Origin: JABDQW01 sp942492025
GTDB taxonomy: Bacteria > Pseudomonadota > Gammaproteobacteria > SZUA-229
DNA: 64,000 nucleotides
Reading direction: 5' to 3'
Assembly: GCA_942492025.1 (NCBI GenBank)
Contig: CALODJ010000001.1
Span: 248,001-312,000 of the forward strand
A program made the translations under genes and the position numbers. Under the pieces are notes generated by a model. That model saw only the letters and a program-made list of their open reading frames with translations. It was not told the origin of the DNA and ran no database searches. Shown piece after piece: positions 8,960 through 17,311 of this stretch (positions are counted from its first letter, which is position 1; each line of letters opens with the position of its first letter).

Positions 8960-9343
8960 ATGTTTAAAAGATTTCTCTGGATCACGCTTCTGGCCGGTGT
9001 CTTTCTGTGCTCAGCCATTTAACCGAGAGACAGGGCGACCTGGTTTCTTGAAGTGTTTCCGGTTATTCTGGGCGTGATAGCGCTGGCCGCGACCTATAAG
9101 CTGTTTAAACTGACGTCTTTGCTGTACCTCCTGATCCTGCTGCCCAGTTTTGTTCTACTGGTGGGTGGTCACTATACCTGTGCTGAAGTGCCGTTATTTA
9201 ATGAAATGAAAGCTGTATTCGGCTTTGAACGTAATAATTTTGACAGGCTGGGGCATTTCATGCAGGGATTTGTCCCTGCGATGATTGCAGGGGAAATCAT
9301 CATCAGACGGGGCATCATTAATGGCAGACACTGGAGCCGATGA
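8960..9343 (+). pseudogene. Broken DUF2238 (YjdF-like) membrane protein gene
   Basis: From the ATG at 8960 the frame reads MFKRFLWITLLAGVFLCSAI, then TAA at 9020-9022, then continues in the same frame as PRDRATWFLEVFPVILGV, the typical N-terminal block of YjdF/DUF2238 proteins. The frame goes on through LVGGHYTCAEVPLFN and NNFDRLGHFMQGFVPA, which are family landmarks, and stops at 9343 after about 128 codons. Intact relatives are about 200 residues, with a further membrane region containing an ELIEWW-type motif that is absent here. The gene thus has both an internal stop and a lost C-terminus. A shortened product starting at 9053 (96 residues) remains possible. Its end overlaps the next gene by an ATGA junction. 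Confidence 0.8.
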
Positions 9344-9861
9344 ATAATTTCAATCGAGGCATCAGCGGCTATTATCCTTTCGAATCGAAGGTTCTATTGC
9401 TGCTATTAGTGATAGCAACGATCTGCCTGGTTGTTGGCTTGGTATCACCGATCCTGACGCTGGAAAAATTTTTCATCGTGGAAAATAGCTTTTCCATCAT
9501 CTCGGGACTTCTGCAATTGGTGGCAGACGGAAAAATCTTCCTGTTTGTCATTATCTTCATGTTTAGTGTGGTCTTGCCTGTTGCCAAGCTGGCTGTCCTG
9601 TTCAGGCTATTGAGTTCGCGCAGCAATAACAATGACACGCTGCATCGTTACCTGCATCTGATGCATCAATACGGGAAATGGTCAATGCTGGATGTATTTG
9701 TTGTGGCCTTGCTGGTGGTGGCGGTAAAATTGGGTGCTGTCGCCAGAGTAGAGACGCATTTTGGATTATATGCCTTTGGCGCGGCAGTATTGCTGACTAT
9801 GGCAATCACGGCGCGGGTCATATATCTTGCGGGCCGGGTTGAGTCCTCAGTCAGTAGATGA
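9340..9861 (+). CDS. PqiA-family membrane protein
   Basis: A 173-residue protein with four membrane spans, matching the single-domain form of paraquat-inducible protein A: SPILTLEKFF, FSVVLPVAKLAVL, HQYGKWSMLDVFVVALLVVAVKLG. PqiA proteins are associated with envelope lipid trafficking together with PqiB (MCE) proteins, but no MCE gene is present here. The start overlaps the end of the DUF2238 remnant (ATGA), and its stop overlaps the cupin start in the same way, so the genes are translationally coupled. Confidence 0.82.
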   Translation: MNNFNRGISGYYPFESKVLLLLLVIATICLVVGLVSPILTLEKFFIVENSFSIISGLLQLVADGKIFLFVIIFMFSVVLPVAKLAVLFRLLSSRSNNNDTLHRYLHLMHQYGKWSMLDVFVVALLVVAVKLGAVARVETHFGLYAFGAAVLLTMAITARVIYLAGRVESSVSR

Positions 9862-10235
9862 ATTTAAACGCACGTATCCACCGGCTGAATCCTGATGATG
9901 AGTTCTATACATCAGAAGGTTGCTTTATCACTGAGTTATCAAATTCATCTGAAGACCCTGATGCGTCCATTGCACGCGCGCGTGTTAAACCGGGCGTGAC
10001 CACCCGCTGGCACCGGTTGCACAATACGATTGAACGTTATGTTATTGTCGAGGGGTGCGGTCGTGTCGAGATTGGCGATCTGCCGCCAACCGACGTCAGC
10101 GTCGGTGACGTCGTACTGATTCCGCCGATGTGCCGTCAGCGTATCACCAATGCCGGTTCGGAGGATTTAGTTTTTTTGGCAGTCTGTACGCCAAGATTTC
10201 GCGATCAGGCTTATGAGGAAATGAACGACGACTGA
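9858..10235 (+). CDS. Small cupin-domain protein
   Basis: A 125-residue single-domain cupin. Motif 1 appears as TTRWHRLHNTIERYVIVEGCGRVEIG and motif 2 as VGDVVLIPPMCRQRITNAGSEDLVFL. The first motif has two histidines (WHRLH) and a glutamate suited to metal binding; the second-motif histidine is replaced by arginine. The substrate is unknown. It overlaps the PqiA-like gene by four bases and is the last gene of this cluster. Confidence 0.78.
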   Translation: MNLNARIHRLNPDDEFYTSEGCFITELSNSSEDPDASIARARVKPGVTTRWHRLHNTIERYVIVEGCGRVEIGDLPPTDVSVGDVVLIPPMCRQRITNAGSEDLVFLAVCTPRFRDQAYEEMNDD

Positions 10236-10278
10236 GACCCGAATGGAACTTAATTATGCGCCAACAAGAGCAAAGCCG

Positions 10279-10357
10279 CGTCATCGCGAGCGGTAGTACG
10301 GCGATCTTTTGTCCTTTGTGTCACCTTGAAAAGATTGCTTCGTCCCTCGCAATGACG
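10279..10357. repeat. GTCATTGCGAG-type palindromic repeat, copy 3
   Basis: Ends CGTCATCGCGAG and CTCGCAATGACG are inverted, with internal GCGATCTTTT and AAAAGATTGC also pairing. It is the same family as 2182-2308 and 2374-2565 and lies between the cupin and bcp genes. Confidence 0.7.
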
Positions 10358-10423
10358 GCAGAATCCTTCATCCTTAAGTCAGCACTATTGGACTGAGAAC
10401 CATTTTATTGAACAGGAGATGTT

Positions 10424-10882
10424 ATGTTAGAGAATAACCAAATAGCGCCTGATTTCCAGGCCCCAGATGCGCGCGGAAATGTAATAAAACTGTCCGATTA
10501 CAAGGATAAAAAAAATATCGTGCTGTATTTTTATCCGAAAGACGACACGCCGGGCTGTACACTGGAAGCGAGACAGTTCACCGCACTTGCCAATGAGTTC
10601 GCTGATCTTGATACTGTTATTCTCGGTGTCAGCAAGGATTCCTGTGAAAGCCACCGGGCGTTCATGGACAAATATGATCTTGATCTGAAGCTGTTGGCCG
10701 ATACATCGGGAGACGTGTGTGAGTCATACGGTGTGTGGCAGGAAAAGCAAAAGAACGGTGAAACAAGGATGGGCATCGTACGTTCAAGCTTTGTTATCGA
10801 CAAGCAAGGCATACTGCAGGAGGTCATGTATGGCGTGACCGCTGACGGTCACGCGCAGGAAATTCTTGATAGACTAAAATAG
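10424..10882 (+). CDS. bcp: Thiol peroxidase Bcp (peroxiredoxin)
   Basis: A 152-residue thioredoxin-dependent peroxiredoxin that reduces hydrogen and organic peroxides. The peroxidatic cysteine is in DTPGCTLEARQF. The extra cysteine that some Bcp proteins carry five residues later is arginine here, so any resolving cysteine would be elsewhere (SCESH or DVCESYG). The ATG has a good upstream AGGAGA. It is followed within two bases by a hairpin-array element that may end or stabilise the transcript. Confidence 0.94.
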   Translation: MLENNQIAPDFQAPDARGNVIKLSDYKDKKNIVLYFYPKDDTPGCTLEARQFTALANEFADLDTVILGVSKDSCESHRAFMDKYDLDLKLLADTSGDVCESYGVWQEKQKNGETRMGIVRSSFVIDKQGILQEVMYGVTADGHAQEILDRLK

Positions 10883-10883
10883 C

Positions 10884-11042
10884 TTAAGGAAACTCTGATT
10901 AATTCAGAGTTTCCGCGGTGCACGGATGAGCCGCCATTTTCAATCGCGTTAAGCGATTGAAAATGAAGGGAAACAGAAAATCGTATTTTATGTTTCCCTT
11001 GCACTGATAATTCACGGATGAATTATCCAGAGCTTCCTTAAA
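10884..11042. mobile_element. Hairpin-array element (MITE-like), copy 1
   Basis: A 159-bp element with inverted ends, TTAAGGAAACTCTGAT on the left and CCAGAGCTTCCTTAA on the right. Inside, consecutive hairpins can be read: GGAAACTCTGA/TCAGAGTTTCC; a GCGG/CCGC stem; TTTTCAATCGC/GCGATTGAAAA; GGGAAACA with AAAAT pairing to ATTTT and TGTTTCCC; and GATAATTCA/TGAATTATC. Copy 2 lies at 22623-22779 and a solo first hairpin at 8069-8095. It encodes no protein. It lies between bcp and the M48 protease gene. Confidence 0.75.
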
Positions 11043-11055
11043 TTTAAATAGACTG

Positions 11056-11892
11056 ATGAAGATGATGGTATTGAAACAGCTCCGATTTTTTCTAGTCATG
11101 GCTACGATGGCCTGCCTGTCACTGACGCTTCTGTCATGCGCGACCTCACCCGAGGGGCGTTCACAACTCCATTTGCTCCCGGAAGAACAGATCAACACGA
11201 TGGGTGTGCAGAGTTTTGAGCAAATCAAACAACAAACAGCTGAAAGCAAGGACGCAAAAATGCGTGCCTATGTTCAGTGTATTGCCGATGCAATCATCCC
11301 GCAGCTCGATGAAGACAATAATCCGGCAATGTGGGAAGTGCGCGTATTCGCCGATGATCAGGCCAATGCCTTTGCGTTGCCCGGTAATAAAATAGGCGTT
11401 TACGAAGGCTTATTGAAATATGCGGTGAATCAACATCAACTGGCAGCGGTCATCGGCCATGAGCTGGCTCATGTCGTCGCCCAGCATGGCAATGAGCGGG
11501 TATCTGAACAGCTCGCGACACAGGCGGGCATGTCTATCGCAGCCGTTGCGCTGGGAAGCAGTCAAACCAGTGACAGTAATAAACAGCTGATCCTGGCCGG
11601 CCTGGGGCTTGGTGTGCAATACGGGGTGATTTTACCCTTCAGTAGAACCCATGAATCAGAGGCTGACCTGATTGGGCTCGATCTGATGGCAGAATCGGGC
11701 TTCCTTCCAACAGAAAGCGTCAAACTTTGGGAAAACATGTCAAAAGCAGGGGGAGGTGCTCCGGAATTTTTATCGACCCATCCTTCGAGCACAACACGCA
11801 TCAAAGACTTGAAAGCTAGAATGCCTCGAGCCTTGGATAAGTACAACAAAGCTCAGGCAAAAAACCTGAAGCCAAACTGTAGCCTGAAATGA
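11056..11892 (+). CDS. M48 family lipoprotein metalloprotease
   Basis: A 278-residue envelope protease of the LoiP/BepA type. The signal sequence ends in the lipobox LLSC (residue 28 or so), predicting a lipid-anchored protein. The zinc site is HELAHVVAQHG, and the third ligand is in HESEADLIGLDLMAESGF. The downstream THPSSTTRIKDLKARMP block is also typical. It is expected to act on misfolded or misassembled envelope proteins. There is no TPR tail as in BepA, so it is closer in length to LoiP/YcaL. Single gene. Confidence 0.9.
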   Translation: MKMMVLKQLRFFLVMATMACLSLTLLSCATSPEGRSQLHLLPEEQINTMGVQSFEQIKQQTAESKDAKMRAYVQCIADAIIPQLDEDNNPAMWEVRVFADDQANAFALPGNKIGVYEGLLKYAVNQHQLAAVIGHELAHVVAQHGNERVSEQLATQAGMSIAAVALGSSQTSDSNKQLILAGLGLGVQYGVILPFSRTHESEADLIGLDLMAESGFLPTESVKLWENMSKAGGGAPEFLSTHPSSTTRIKDLKARMPRALDKYNKAQAKNLKPNCSLK

Positions 11893-11928
11893 TGCATCGA
11901 GTTGCTTCAGGCTGCAGCTGAATGTGGG

Positions 11929-12176
11929 CTAGCCCGCATTTCTCACCGGGCGGCGTTGAATACTGATAAGGCACTAATCCATTTAAGAATATCCAGATGA
12001 TCAGAAATACAGTGTGTTATTCAAACATGCCTATCACGGTTCAGGCTGGTCCTCGTGTCCGTAAGCTTGCTCTTCACTCAAACCGTAGCTATTGCTACGC
12101 TTTTCGCTCCAGAGCGGCGCTTACGAACACGAATCCTGCGCCTGCTCCCGTGATCCTGGTGAGAAATGCGGGCTAG
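11929..12176. mobile_element. CTAGCCCGCATTTCTCACC-ended element, copy A
   Basis: Perfect 19-bp inverted ends, CTAGCCCGCATTTCTCACC and GGTGAGAAATGCGGGCTAG, bracket 248 bp without a gene. Next to the left end the sequence GGCGGCGTTGAATACTGAT and TAAGGCA matches copy B (37186-37322, inverted). A second nested inverted repeat (ATCACGG...CGTGTCCGTAAGC with GCTTACGAACACG...CCGTGAT) fills the right part. It is probably a non-autonomous transposon remnant. It covers most of the gap between the M48 and ClC genes. Confidence 0.7.
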
Positions 12177-12240
12177 TGCAGGAGCAGAGCGGCGTATGTC
12201 GGCACATGTCGGCCCTTTCCAAACCATGTGTTTTTACTAA

Positions 12241-13602
12241 ATGCGACAGCAACTTCGCCTGACCAGGCACCGCCTGTTCAAACCAACCCTGTGGAAAACA
12301 CGGCTGATTTTCTGGGGAGGTGCCGTCCTTGTGGGAATTGTCGCAGCGATATTTGCCCTGCTGGGTGAGACGGGCGATCGTTTCTACCGCAGTGTATTTG
12401 CTATTAATCCCTGGTTGAGTCTTGTCATCACGCCCCTTGGCCTGATGCTCATTGTCTGGTTAACCCGGACATTCTTTGCCGGCGCTGAAGGTAGCGGTAT
12501 ACCGCAAACACTCATAGCGATCGAAGGGCGTGGTGGCAAGGCGCTCGCAGAGCAACTGCTGTCTTTCAGAATTGCACTGGGCAAGGTTTTACTTACGGTC
12601 ATGGGATTGTTTAGCGGCGCATCGATCGGGCGTGAGGGCCCGACGGTGCACCTCGGTGCGGCCATCATGTACTCACTCGGGCGCTACGTGCATTTGCCTG
12701 CGAGGTATCTTGAGCGTGGCCTGATCATGACGGGTGGTGGTGCCGGAATCGCGGCGGCGTTCAATACACCCATCGCCGGTATTGTTTTTGCCATCGAGGA
12801 GATGGCGCGTTCATTTGACCGGCGTAACAGTAGCATGATCTTGATTGGCGTCATTCTAGCGGGCATGACCGCCATCTATGTTCACCAGGACAACTACAAT
12901 TACTATGGTACCTCGCCGGTCGATATTGATTTCAGCTGGGTGTGGCTGGGTGTAATTGTGTGTGGCGTGATTGGTGGACTTCTCGGCGGGAGCTTCAGTT
13001 TCGTGCTCATTCACGGCACTCGAAAACTGCGGCCGCTGCTCCAGCAACATTACCTGCTGGTGGCCGGGGTTTGTGGACTGATGATCGCACTGATCGGAAT
13101 ACTGAGCGGTGGCCATGCCTTCGGTACAGGTTACATCGAAGCCAAACAGATCGTATCATGTACCGGTTCGGATAGCTGTGCCGTCGAAACCGGACTGATG
13201 TATCCCGTTTATAAAATTCTGGCTACGGTTGCTTCCTACCTGAGTGGCATCCCCGGCGGAATCTTTGCACCATCGCTGGCCAGCGGTGCCGGTCTTGGCA
13301 GTGACCTGGCCAGACTGTTTCCGACCGAACTGGCATCGACCATCGTGATACTCGGTATGGTGGGCTATTTCTCCGGCGTCGTGCAGACACCCATCACGGC
13401 GTTTGTGATCGTCATGGAAATGACAGACAACCAGGATCTGGTGCTTGCATTAATGGCCACTTCGCTGATTGCATCCGGGGCATCGAAACTGGTTTGCAGG
13501 AAACCGATATATTATGCCCTGGCAGAAAACTTCATGACCGCAAGGCTGCTGTCGCAACAGGCTGAAGCGAAGGATTCCGCACGAAAGTTGAGCACTGATT
13601 AA
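12241..13602 (+). CDS. ClC-family chloride channel/transporter
   Basis: A 453-residue inner-membrane ClC protein. The ion-path signatures are GAEGSGIPQT (span D), GREGPTVHLGAA with the gating glutamate present, and GIPGGIFAPSLASGAGLG. Bacterial members usually exchange two Cl- for one H+. There is no C-terminal CBS domain pair. The ATG at 12241 follows the repeat element. It is convergent with the Smr gene, with only two bases between stops. Confidence 0.92.
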   Translation: MRQQLRLTRHRLFKPTLWKTRLIFWGGAVLVGIVAAIFALLGETGDRFYRSVFAINPWLSLVITPLGLMLIVWLTRTFFAGAEGSGIPQTLIAIEGRGGKALAEQLLSFRIALGKVLLTVMGLFSGASIGREGPTVHLGAAIMYSLGRYVHLPARYLERGLIMTGGGAGIAAAFNTPIAGIVFAIEEMARSFDRRNSSMILIGVILAGMTAIYVHQDNYNYYGTSPVDIDFSWVWLGVIVCGVIGGLLGGSFSFVLIHGTRKLRPLLQQHYLLVAGVCGLMIALIGILSGGHAFGTGYIEAKQIVSCTGSDSCAVETGLMYPVYKILATVASYLSGIPGGIFAPSLASGAGLGSDLARLFPTELASTIVILGMVGYFSGVVQTPITAFVIVMEMTDNQDLVLALMATSLIASGASKLVCRKPIYYALAENFMTARLLSQQAEAKDSARKLSTD

Positions 13603-13604
13603 TC

Positions 13605-14147
13605 TCAATCCACCCGCGTTTTTCGCAGCAAAACGTAGACGGCGCCGGTGCCGCCGTGATTGGGCTGGGCGCTGCAGAAGGCCAGTACCTCCTCGGATTG
13701 TCTCAGCCAGCGGTTGACCATCGGTTTTATCACCGCCTTGCTTTGTGAGCGAAAACCCTTGCCGTGGACAATGATCACGGTCCGGTGACCAAAATGACGG
13801 CATTCTTCCAGGAATGCGCTCAATTGCTCGTTGGCCTGTTCGACAGTCAGGCCATGCAGATCGAGCGTGCTGTCTATCGCGAGTTTACCGTTGCGCAGTT
13901 TCTTCAACAGCGTTTTTTGCACGCCACCGGCACGCTCGAAATAGAGGTGGTCCGGGCAAGCTTCTGTAAATAGTCCCTGCGTGAATCGTTGTTGCCGCTC
14001 AGCATCATCGTTTCCGGGTGGCCGTCGCACTTTCACGGGAGCGGGCCTGAATTTGACTCGGTTAGCCGTTTTCAATGGTGTGACACCCTGCATGGCCTGT
14101 CGAAAAAGGTCTGAATCTTCCTTATCTTTGTCTGTTTGGTCGTTCAT
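13605..14147 (-). CDS. Smr-domain protein (putative nuclease)
   Basis: A 180-residue protein with a C-terminal Smr domain (about 95-178): DLHGLTVEQANEQL, VIIVHGKGFRS and GGTGAVYVLLRK. Smr domains resemble the MutS2 tail and several have DNA-nicking activity. The N-terminal part is charged and low in structure, as in YfcN/SmrA/SmrB-type proteins; SmrB is linked to rescue of collided ribosomes. Which subgroup this belongs to is not settled. It diverges from surE. Confidence 0.85.
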   Translation of the reverse strand: MNDQTDKDKEDSDLFRQAMQGVTPLKTANRVKFRPAPVKVRRPPGNDDAERQQRFTQGLFTEACPDHLYFERAGGVQKTLLKKLRNGKLAIDSTLDLHGLTVEQANEQLSAFLEECRHFGHRTVIIVHGKGFRSQSKAVIKPMVNRWLRQSEEVLAFCSAQPNHGGTGAVYVLLRKTRVD

Positions 14148-14199
14148 GCCTCAGAATGCTGTATGATTGGCCTGTTGTAATTTATAGCGCAAGTATAAC

Positions 14200-14949
14200 G
14201 TGCATATCCTGCTGAGTAATGATGACGGCTACCGCGCACCCGGCCTGGAGGCCATGGCAAGGGCCCTCTCAGGAACTGATGTTGTTACCGTGGTGGCTCC
14301 AGATCGTGACCGAAGTGGCGCCAGTAACTCATTGACACTGGAACGGCCACTGCGTGCTCATCGAGCCGATAATGGCTTTTATTTCGTCAATGGTACACCG
14401 ACCGATTGTGTTCACCTGGCGATTACTGGCCTGCTGGTTGAAGAGCCGGACATGGTTGTTTCCGGCATCAACGCGGGTGCCAATATGGGCGATGACGTAC
14501 TCTACTCGGGGACGGTTGCAGCAGCAATGGAAGGCCGTTTTCTCGGCTTGCCAGCCATCGCGGTATCGATGACCTCGTACGATCCTGCAAATTACCCGAC
14601 GGGTGTCAAAGCCATTGCGCATATTATCGATCGTTTACGCAGGTCACCATTGCAGCGAACGAGTATTCTCAACGTGAATGTGCCTGATGTCCCCTGGAAC
14701 GAGATCAACGGCTTCAGGATCACGCGGCTGGGCAACCGCCACAAATCCGAAGGTGTCATCAAGCAGGCTGATCCGCGAGGCAATCCTATCTACTGGGTCG
14801 GGCCGCCAGGTTCCGCGCAGGATGCCGGTGAGGGAACCGATTTTCACGCCGTAGAGCACACTTTTATTTCAATTACACCTTTGCAAATTGATCTGACTCG
14901 CTATGATAGCCTTCAATCACTAGACGACTGGCTCAACAGCGATGCATGA
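14200..14949 (+). CDS. surE: 5'/3'-nucleotidase SurE
   Basis: A 249-residue metal-dependent phosphatase acting on nucleoside monophosphates and linked to stationary-phase survival. The opening LLSNDDGYRAPGLEAMA holds the DD metal ligands, and VSGINAGANMGDDVLYSGTVAAAMEG is the second active-site region. The start codon is GTG at 14200. It is the first gene of the classical surE-pcm-yqaA-nlpD-rpoS series. Confidence 0.96.
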   Translation: MHILLSNDDGYRAPGLEAMARALSGTDVVTVVAPDRDRSGASNSLTLERPLRAHRADNGFYFVNGTPTDCVHLAITGLLVEEPDMVVSGINAGANMGDDVLYSGTVAAAMEGRFLGLPAIAVSMTSYDPANYPTGVKAIAHIIDRLRRSPLQRTSILNVNVPDVPWNEINGFRITRLGNRHKSEGVIKQADPRGNPIYWVGPPGSAQDAGEGTDFHAVEHTFISITPLQIDLTRYDSLQSLDDWLNSDA

Positions 14950-15010
14950 TACGAGCAATAAGGCGAACCACACGACATTTGGTATGAGTAATCACTTTCA
15001 GGGTATAGGC

Positions 15011-15649
15011 ATGACATCTCAGCGTACGCGCGACCGCCTGGTCGAACGCCTGCGCGCAGAGGGTATTCAGAATCAGCGTGTGCTCGAAGTTATTCGCACC
15101 ACGCCGCGGCACATGTTTATCGATGAGGCACTGGCGCACCGTGCGTATGAGGATACGGCCTTACCGATCGGGCACGGACAGACGATTTCACAGCCCTATA
15201 TCGTCGCGCGCATGACCGAAATCATCCTTGAGAATGGAATACCCGACAAGGTGCTGGAGGTGGGTACCGGCTCGGGGTACCAGTCAGCCGTTCTGGCAAG
15301 ACTGGTACCCAAGGTCTACACGGTTGAACGCATCAATGCATTGCTGATGAGAGCGCGTCAGGTGCATCGTTCGCTGAGATTGATGAACATTTATACCCGA
15401 CACAGTGATGGTTCCTGGGGCTGGCCGGATAAGGCACCCTATCCGGCGATCATGGTGACTGCGGCGCCAGAGCACGTGCCGGAATCCTTGCTGGAGCAAC
15501 TGAGTGTCGGCGGACGCATGGTCATACCGGTTGGTAGTACCTCGGGTGCGCAAACACTCCGGCTGATTACGCGGACGCCGGGTGGATTTGAGCAGCAGAC
15601 ATTGACTGGTGTGCACTTTGTGCCTTTGCTGGATGGCTCCATCCGATGA
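15011..15649 (+). CDS. pcm: Protein-L-isoaspartate O-methyltransferase
   Basis: Repairs isoaspartyl damage in aged proteins by SAM-dependent methylation. The SAM motif is VLEVGTGSGYQSAVLA, and the substrate region is HGQTISQPYIVARM. I place the start at the ATG at 15011 (MTSQRTRDRLVERL), which gives 212 residues and matches the start of known family members. An upstream in-frame ATG at 14942 overlapping the surE stop would add 23 residues without family similarity. The end overlaps yqaA by ATGA. Confidence 0.95.
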   Translation: MTSQRTRDRLVERLRAEGIQNQRVLEVIRTTPRHMFIDEALAHRAYEDTALPIGHGQTISQPYIVARMTEIILENGIPDKVLEVGTGSGYQSAVLARLVPKVYTVERINALLMRARQVHRSLRLMNIYTRHSDGSWGWPDKAPYPAIMVTAAPEHVPESLLEQLSVGGRMVIPVGSTSGAQTLRLITRTPGGFEQQTLTGVHFVPLLDGSIR

Positions 15650-16227
15650 TATTCAAGGGCTTGTACGAATGGTGCATGCGTTGTGCGGCGCACCGCCATG
15701 CTGAACGATATCTCGCAGGCGTCAGTATCATAGAATCGATATTTTTTCCGGTACCCACAGCCTTGATGGTCGCGCCTATGGCCGTTGCACGCCCCGAACG
15801 GGCGGTTCAGATTGCACTGATAGCGACGGTGACTTCGGTTTTTGGTGGTTTGTTCGGTTATGCACTGGGTTATTATGCCATCGGTGCAATTGAGCCGGTT
15901 ATCGAGTCGGCTGGCTATTGGGACAAATACATGACGGCTCAGGACTGGTTCAATCGATGGGGCTTCTGGGCCGTTGTTGTTGCCGGCTTCTCACCGATCC
16001 CATTCAAATTATTCACAATTTCTGCCGGTGCCTTGACGATGCCGGTTGCGCCTTTCCTGCTGGCGGCATTAATCGGCAGGGCGGGACACTTCTTCCTGGT
16101 ATCGCTGTCGATGGCCTGGGCTGGGCCAAAACTTGAACCGATTGTACGTCGATATATCGAATGGCTGGGTTGGGCGACCGTGCTGATGCTGGTTGTCTAT
16201 ATGCTGATCAAAATGAATCAGGGATGA
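15646..16227 (+). CDS. YqaA-type membrane protein (DedA/SNARE-associated family)
   Basis: A 193-residue inner-membrane protein of the DedA-like VTT fold, with blocks IIESIFFPVPTALMVAP and VVAGFSPIPFKLFTISAGAL resembling E. coli YqaA. DedA relatives take part in lipid flipping and envelope homeostasis; the precise role here is unknown. It is joined to pcm and nlpD by ATGA overlaps on both sides, so it is part of this operon. Confidence 0.88.
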   Translation: MIFKGLYEWCMRCAAHRHAERYLAGVSIIESIFFPVPTALMVAPMAVARPERAVQIALIATVTSVFGGLFGYALGYYAIGAIEPVIESAGYWDKYMTAQDWFNRWGFWAVVVAGFSPIPFKLFTISAGALTMPVAPFLLAALIGRAGHFFLVSLSMAWAGPKLEPIVRRYIEWLGWATVLMLVVYMLIKMNQG

Positions 16228-17111
16228 AGATTCGTATATTGCTCGCCAGTACGTTGATTGTTCTGTTGCACGGCTGTTCACACCAGCGCTGGGATCCGGA
16301 TGATTACCCGGTATCCTCAGGCGAAACCATCTATTCAATTGCATGGAAGTACGAACTCGATCCATTTGAGCTGGCCCGGTGGAACGGGCTCTCGAGTCCT
16401 TACCGGATTTATCCAGGTCAACGTCTGACTATGAAGCCGCCAGGCCGCACTGCGGGTACAAAGCCAGCAAAAAAACCGGCAAAGCGCATAACAGGGCCAC
16501 GTCCGGATACCGTGACGGTCAGGAAAGGTGACTCCCTGTCTGTGATAGCCTACCAGTACGATGTCAATGTCGGACATCTGGCTTCGATCAATGGACTCAA
16601 AGCGCCCTATGTTATACACCCGGGCCAAACCCTCAAACTCGCAGCGAATAAACCCGCTTATTCAGCAAAAACGACGAAAACGACGACGGCAAGCCCGCCA
16701 CCAAAGACAACGGCAGCGACATTCTCTGGCGATAACAGCAACATCCGCTGGCAATGGCCTGTCTCCGGCAAGTTGATCACAACGTTTGACAGTAATAAAT
16801 CCGATAGAAAGGGAATTGACATAGCAGGCAGGGAAGGTACGGCCATAAAGGCTGCAGCACCAGGTAAAGTCGTTTATAGCGGAAATGGCTTAATTAGTTT
16901 CGGTAACCTTTTGATTATTAAACACAATCGAACCTACCTGAGCGCTTATGCACACAATCGCAAGTTACTCGTAAAAGAGGGCGAAATCATCAAGTCGGGT
17001 CAAAAAATTGCCGAGTTGGGCAAGACCGGTACGAATTCACCGCGTTTACATTTCGAAATCAGGAAAAATGGCAAGCCTGTGAATCCACTGAAGTATCTAC
17101 CACGTAGTTGA
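16224..17111 (+). CDS. nlpD: NlpD-like lipoprotein, amidase activator
   Basis: A 295-residue envelope lipoprotein. The start at 16224 overlaps the yqaA stop and gives a signal peptide with the lipobox LLHGC. Two LysM peptidoglycan-binding domains follow (about 27-70 and 95-140: YRIYPGQRLTM and YVIHPGQTLKL), then a linker rich in Lys, Thr and Pro, then a C-terminal M23/LytM domain. The M23 domain is degenerate: GIDIAG replaces the histidine-containing metal site and SPRLHFEIR keeps one of two histidines. That is usual for NlpD, which activates the amidase AmiC at the septum rather than cutting wall itself. The rpoS promoter often lies within this gene in relatives. Confidence 0.93.
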   Translation: MKIRILLASTLIVLLHGCSHQRWDPDDYPVSSGETIYSIAWKYELDPFELARWNGLSSPYRIYPGQRLTMKPPGRTAGTKPAKKPAKRITGPRPDTVTVRKGDSLSVIAYQYDVNVGHLASINGLKAPYVIHPGQTLKLAANKPAYSAKTTKTTTASPPPKTTAATFSGDNSNIRWQWPVSGKLITTFDSNKSDRKGIDIAGREGTAIKAAAPGKVVYSGNGLISFGNLLIIKHNRTYLSAYAHNRKLLVKEGEIIKSGQKIAELGKTGTNSPRLHFEIRKNGKPVNPLKYLPRS

Positions 17112-17282
17112 TCTGCAATTCTCAAACCACTAGATGGTGTGTTTGAACCAAAATATTCAATTAGAAATGTAAATATATGAAAAGACTGTATTGATCTGTA
17201 TTTAGTTTAAATGCTATAAGCTTTTTTAGCTTAAATGTGGGGCTCAGGAAACGGCTGTAAGTACATGGATTTTAAAGGATAT

Positions 17283-17311
17283 TGAAAAAGACTAAATAAA
17301 AATCTTTTTCA
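17283..17311 (+). promoter_or_regulatory. Candidate hairpin in the rpoS leader
   Basis: TGAAAAAGA (17283-17291) pairs with TCTTTTTCA (17303-17311) across an 11-base loop, 57 bases before the rpoS start. A second small stem, TAAGCT/AGCTTA, is at 17217-17233. The whole 257-base spacer is AT-rich. In E. coli the rpoS leader folds into an inhibitory structure opened by small RNAs; whether this hairpin plays that role is conjecture. No U-run follows it, so it is not a terminator. Confidence 0.35.

Noticed and set aside
8814..9077. 87-residue frame overlapping DUF3429 and the DUF2238 remnant
   Set aside because: The real coding signal there is the other frame starting at 8960, interrupted by a stop.
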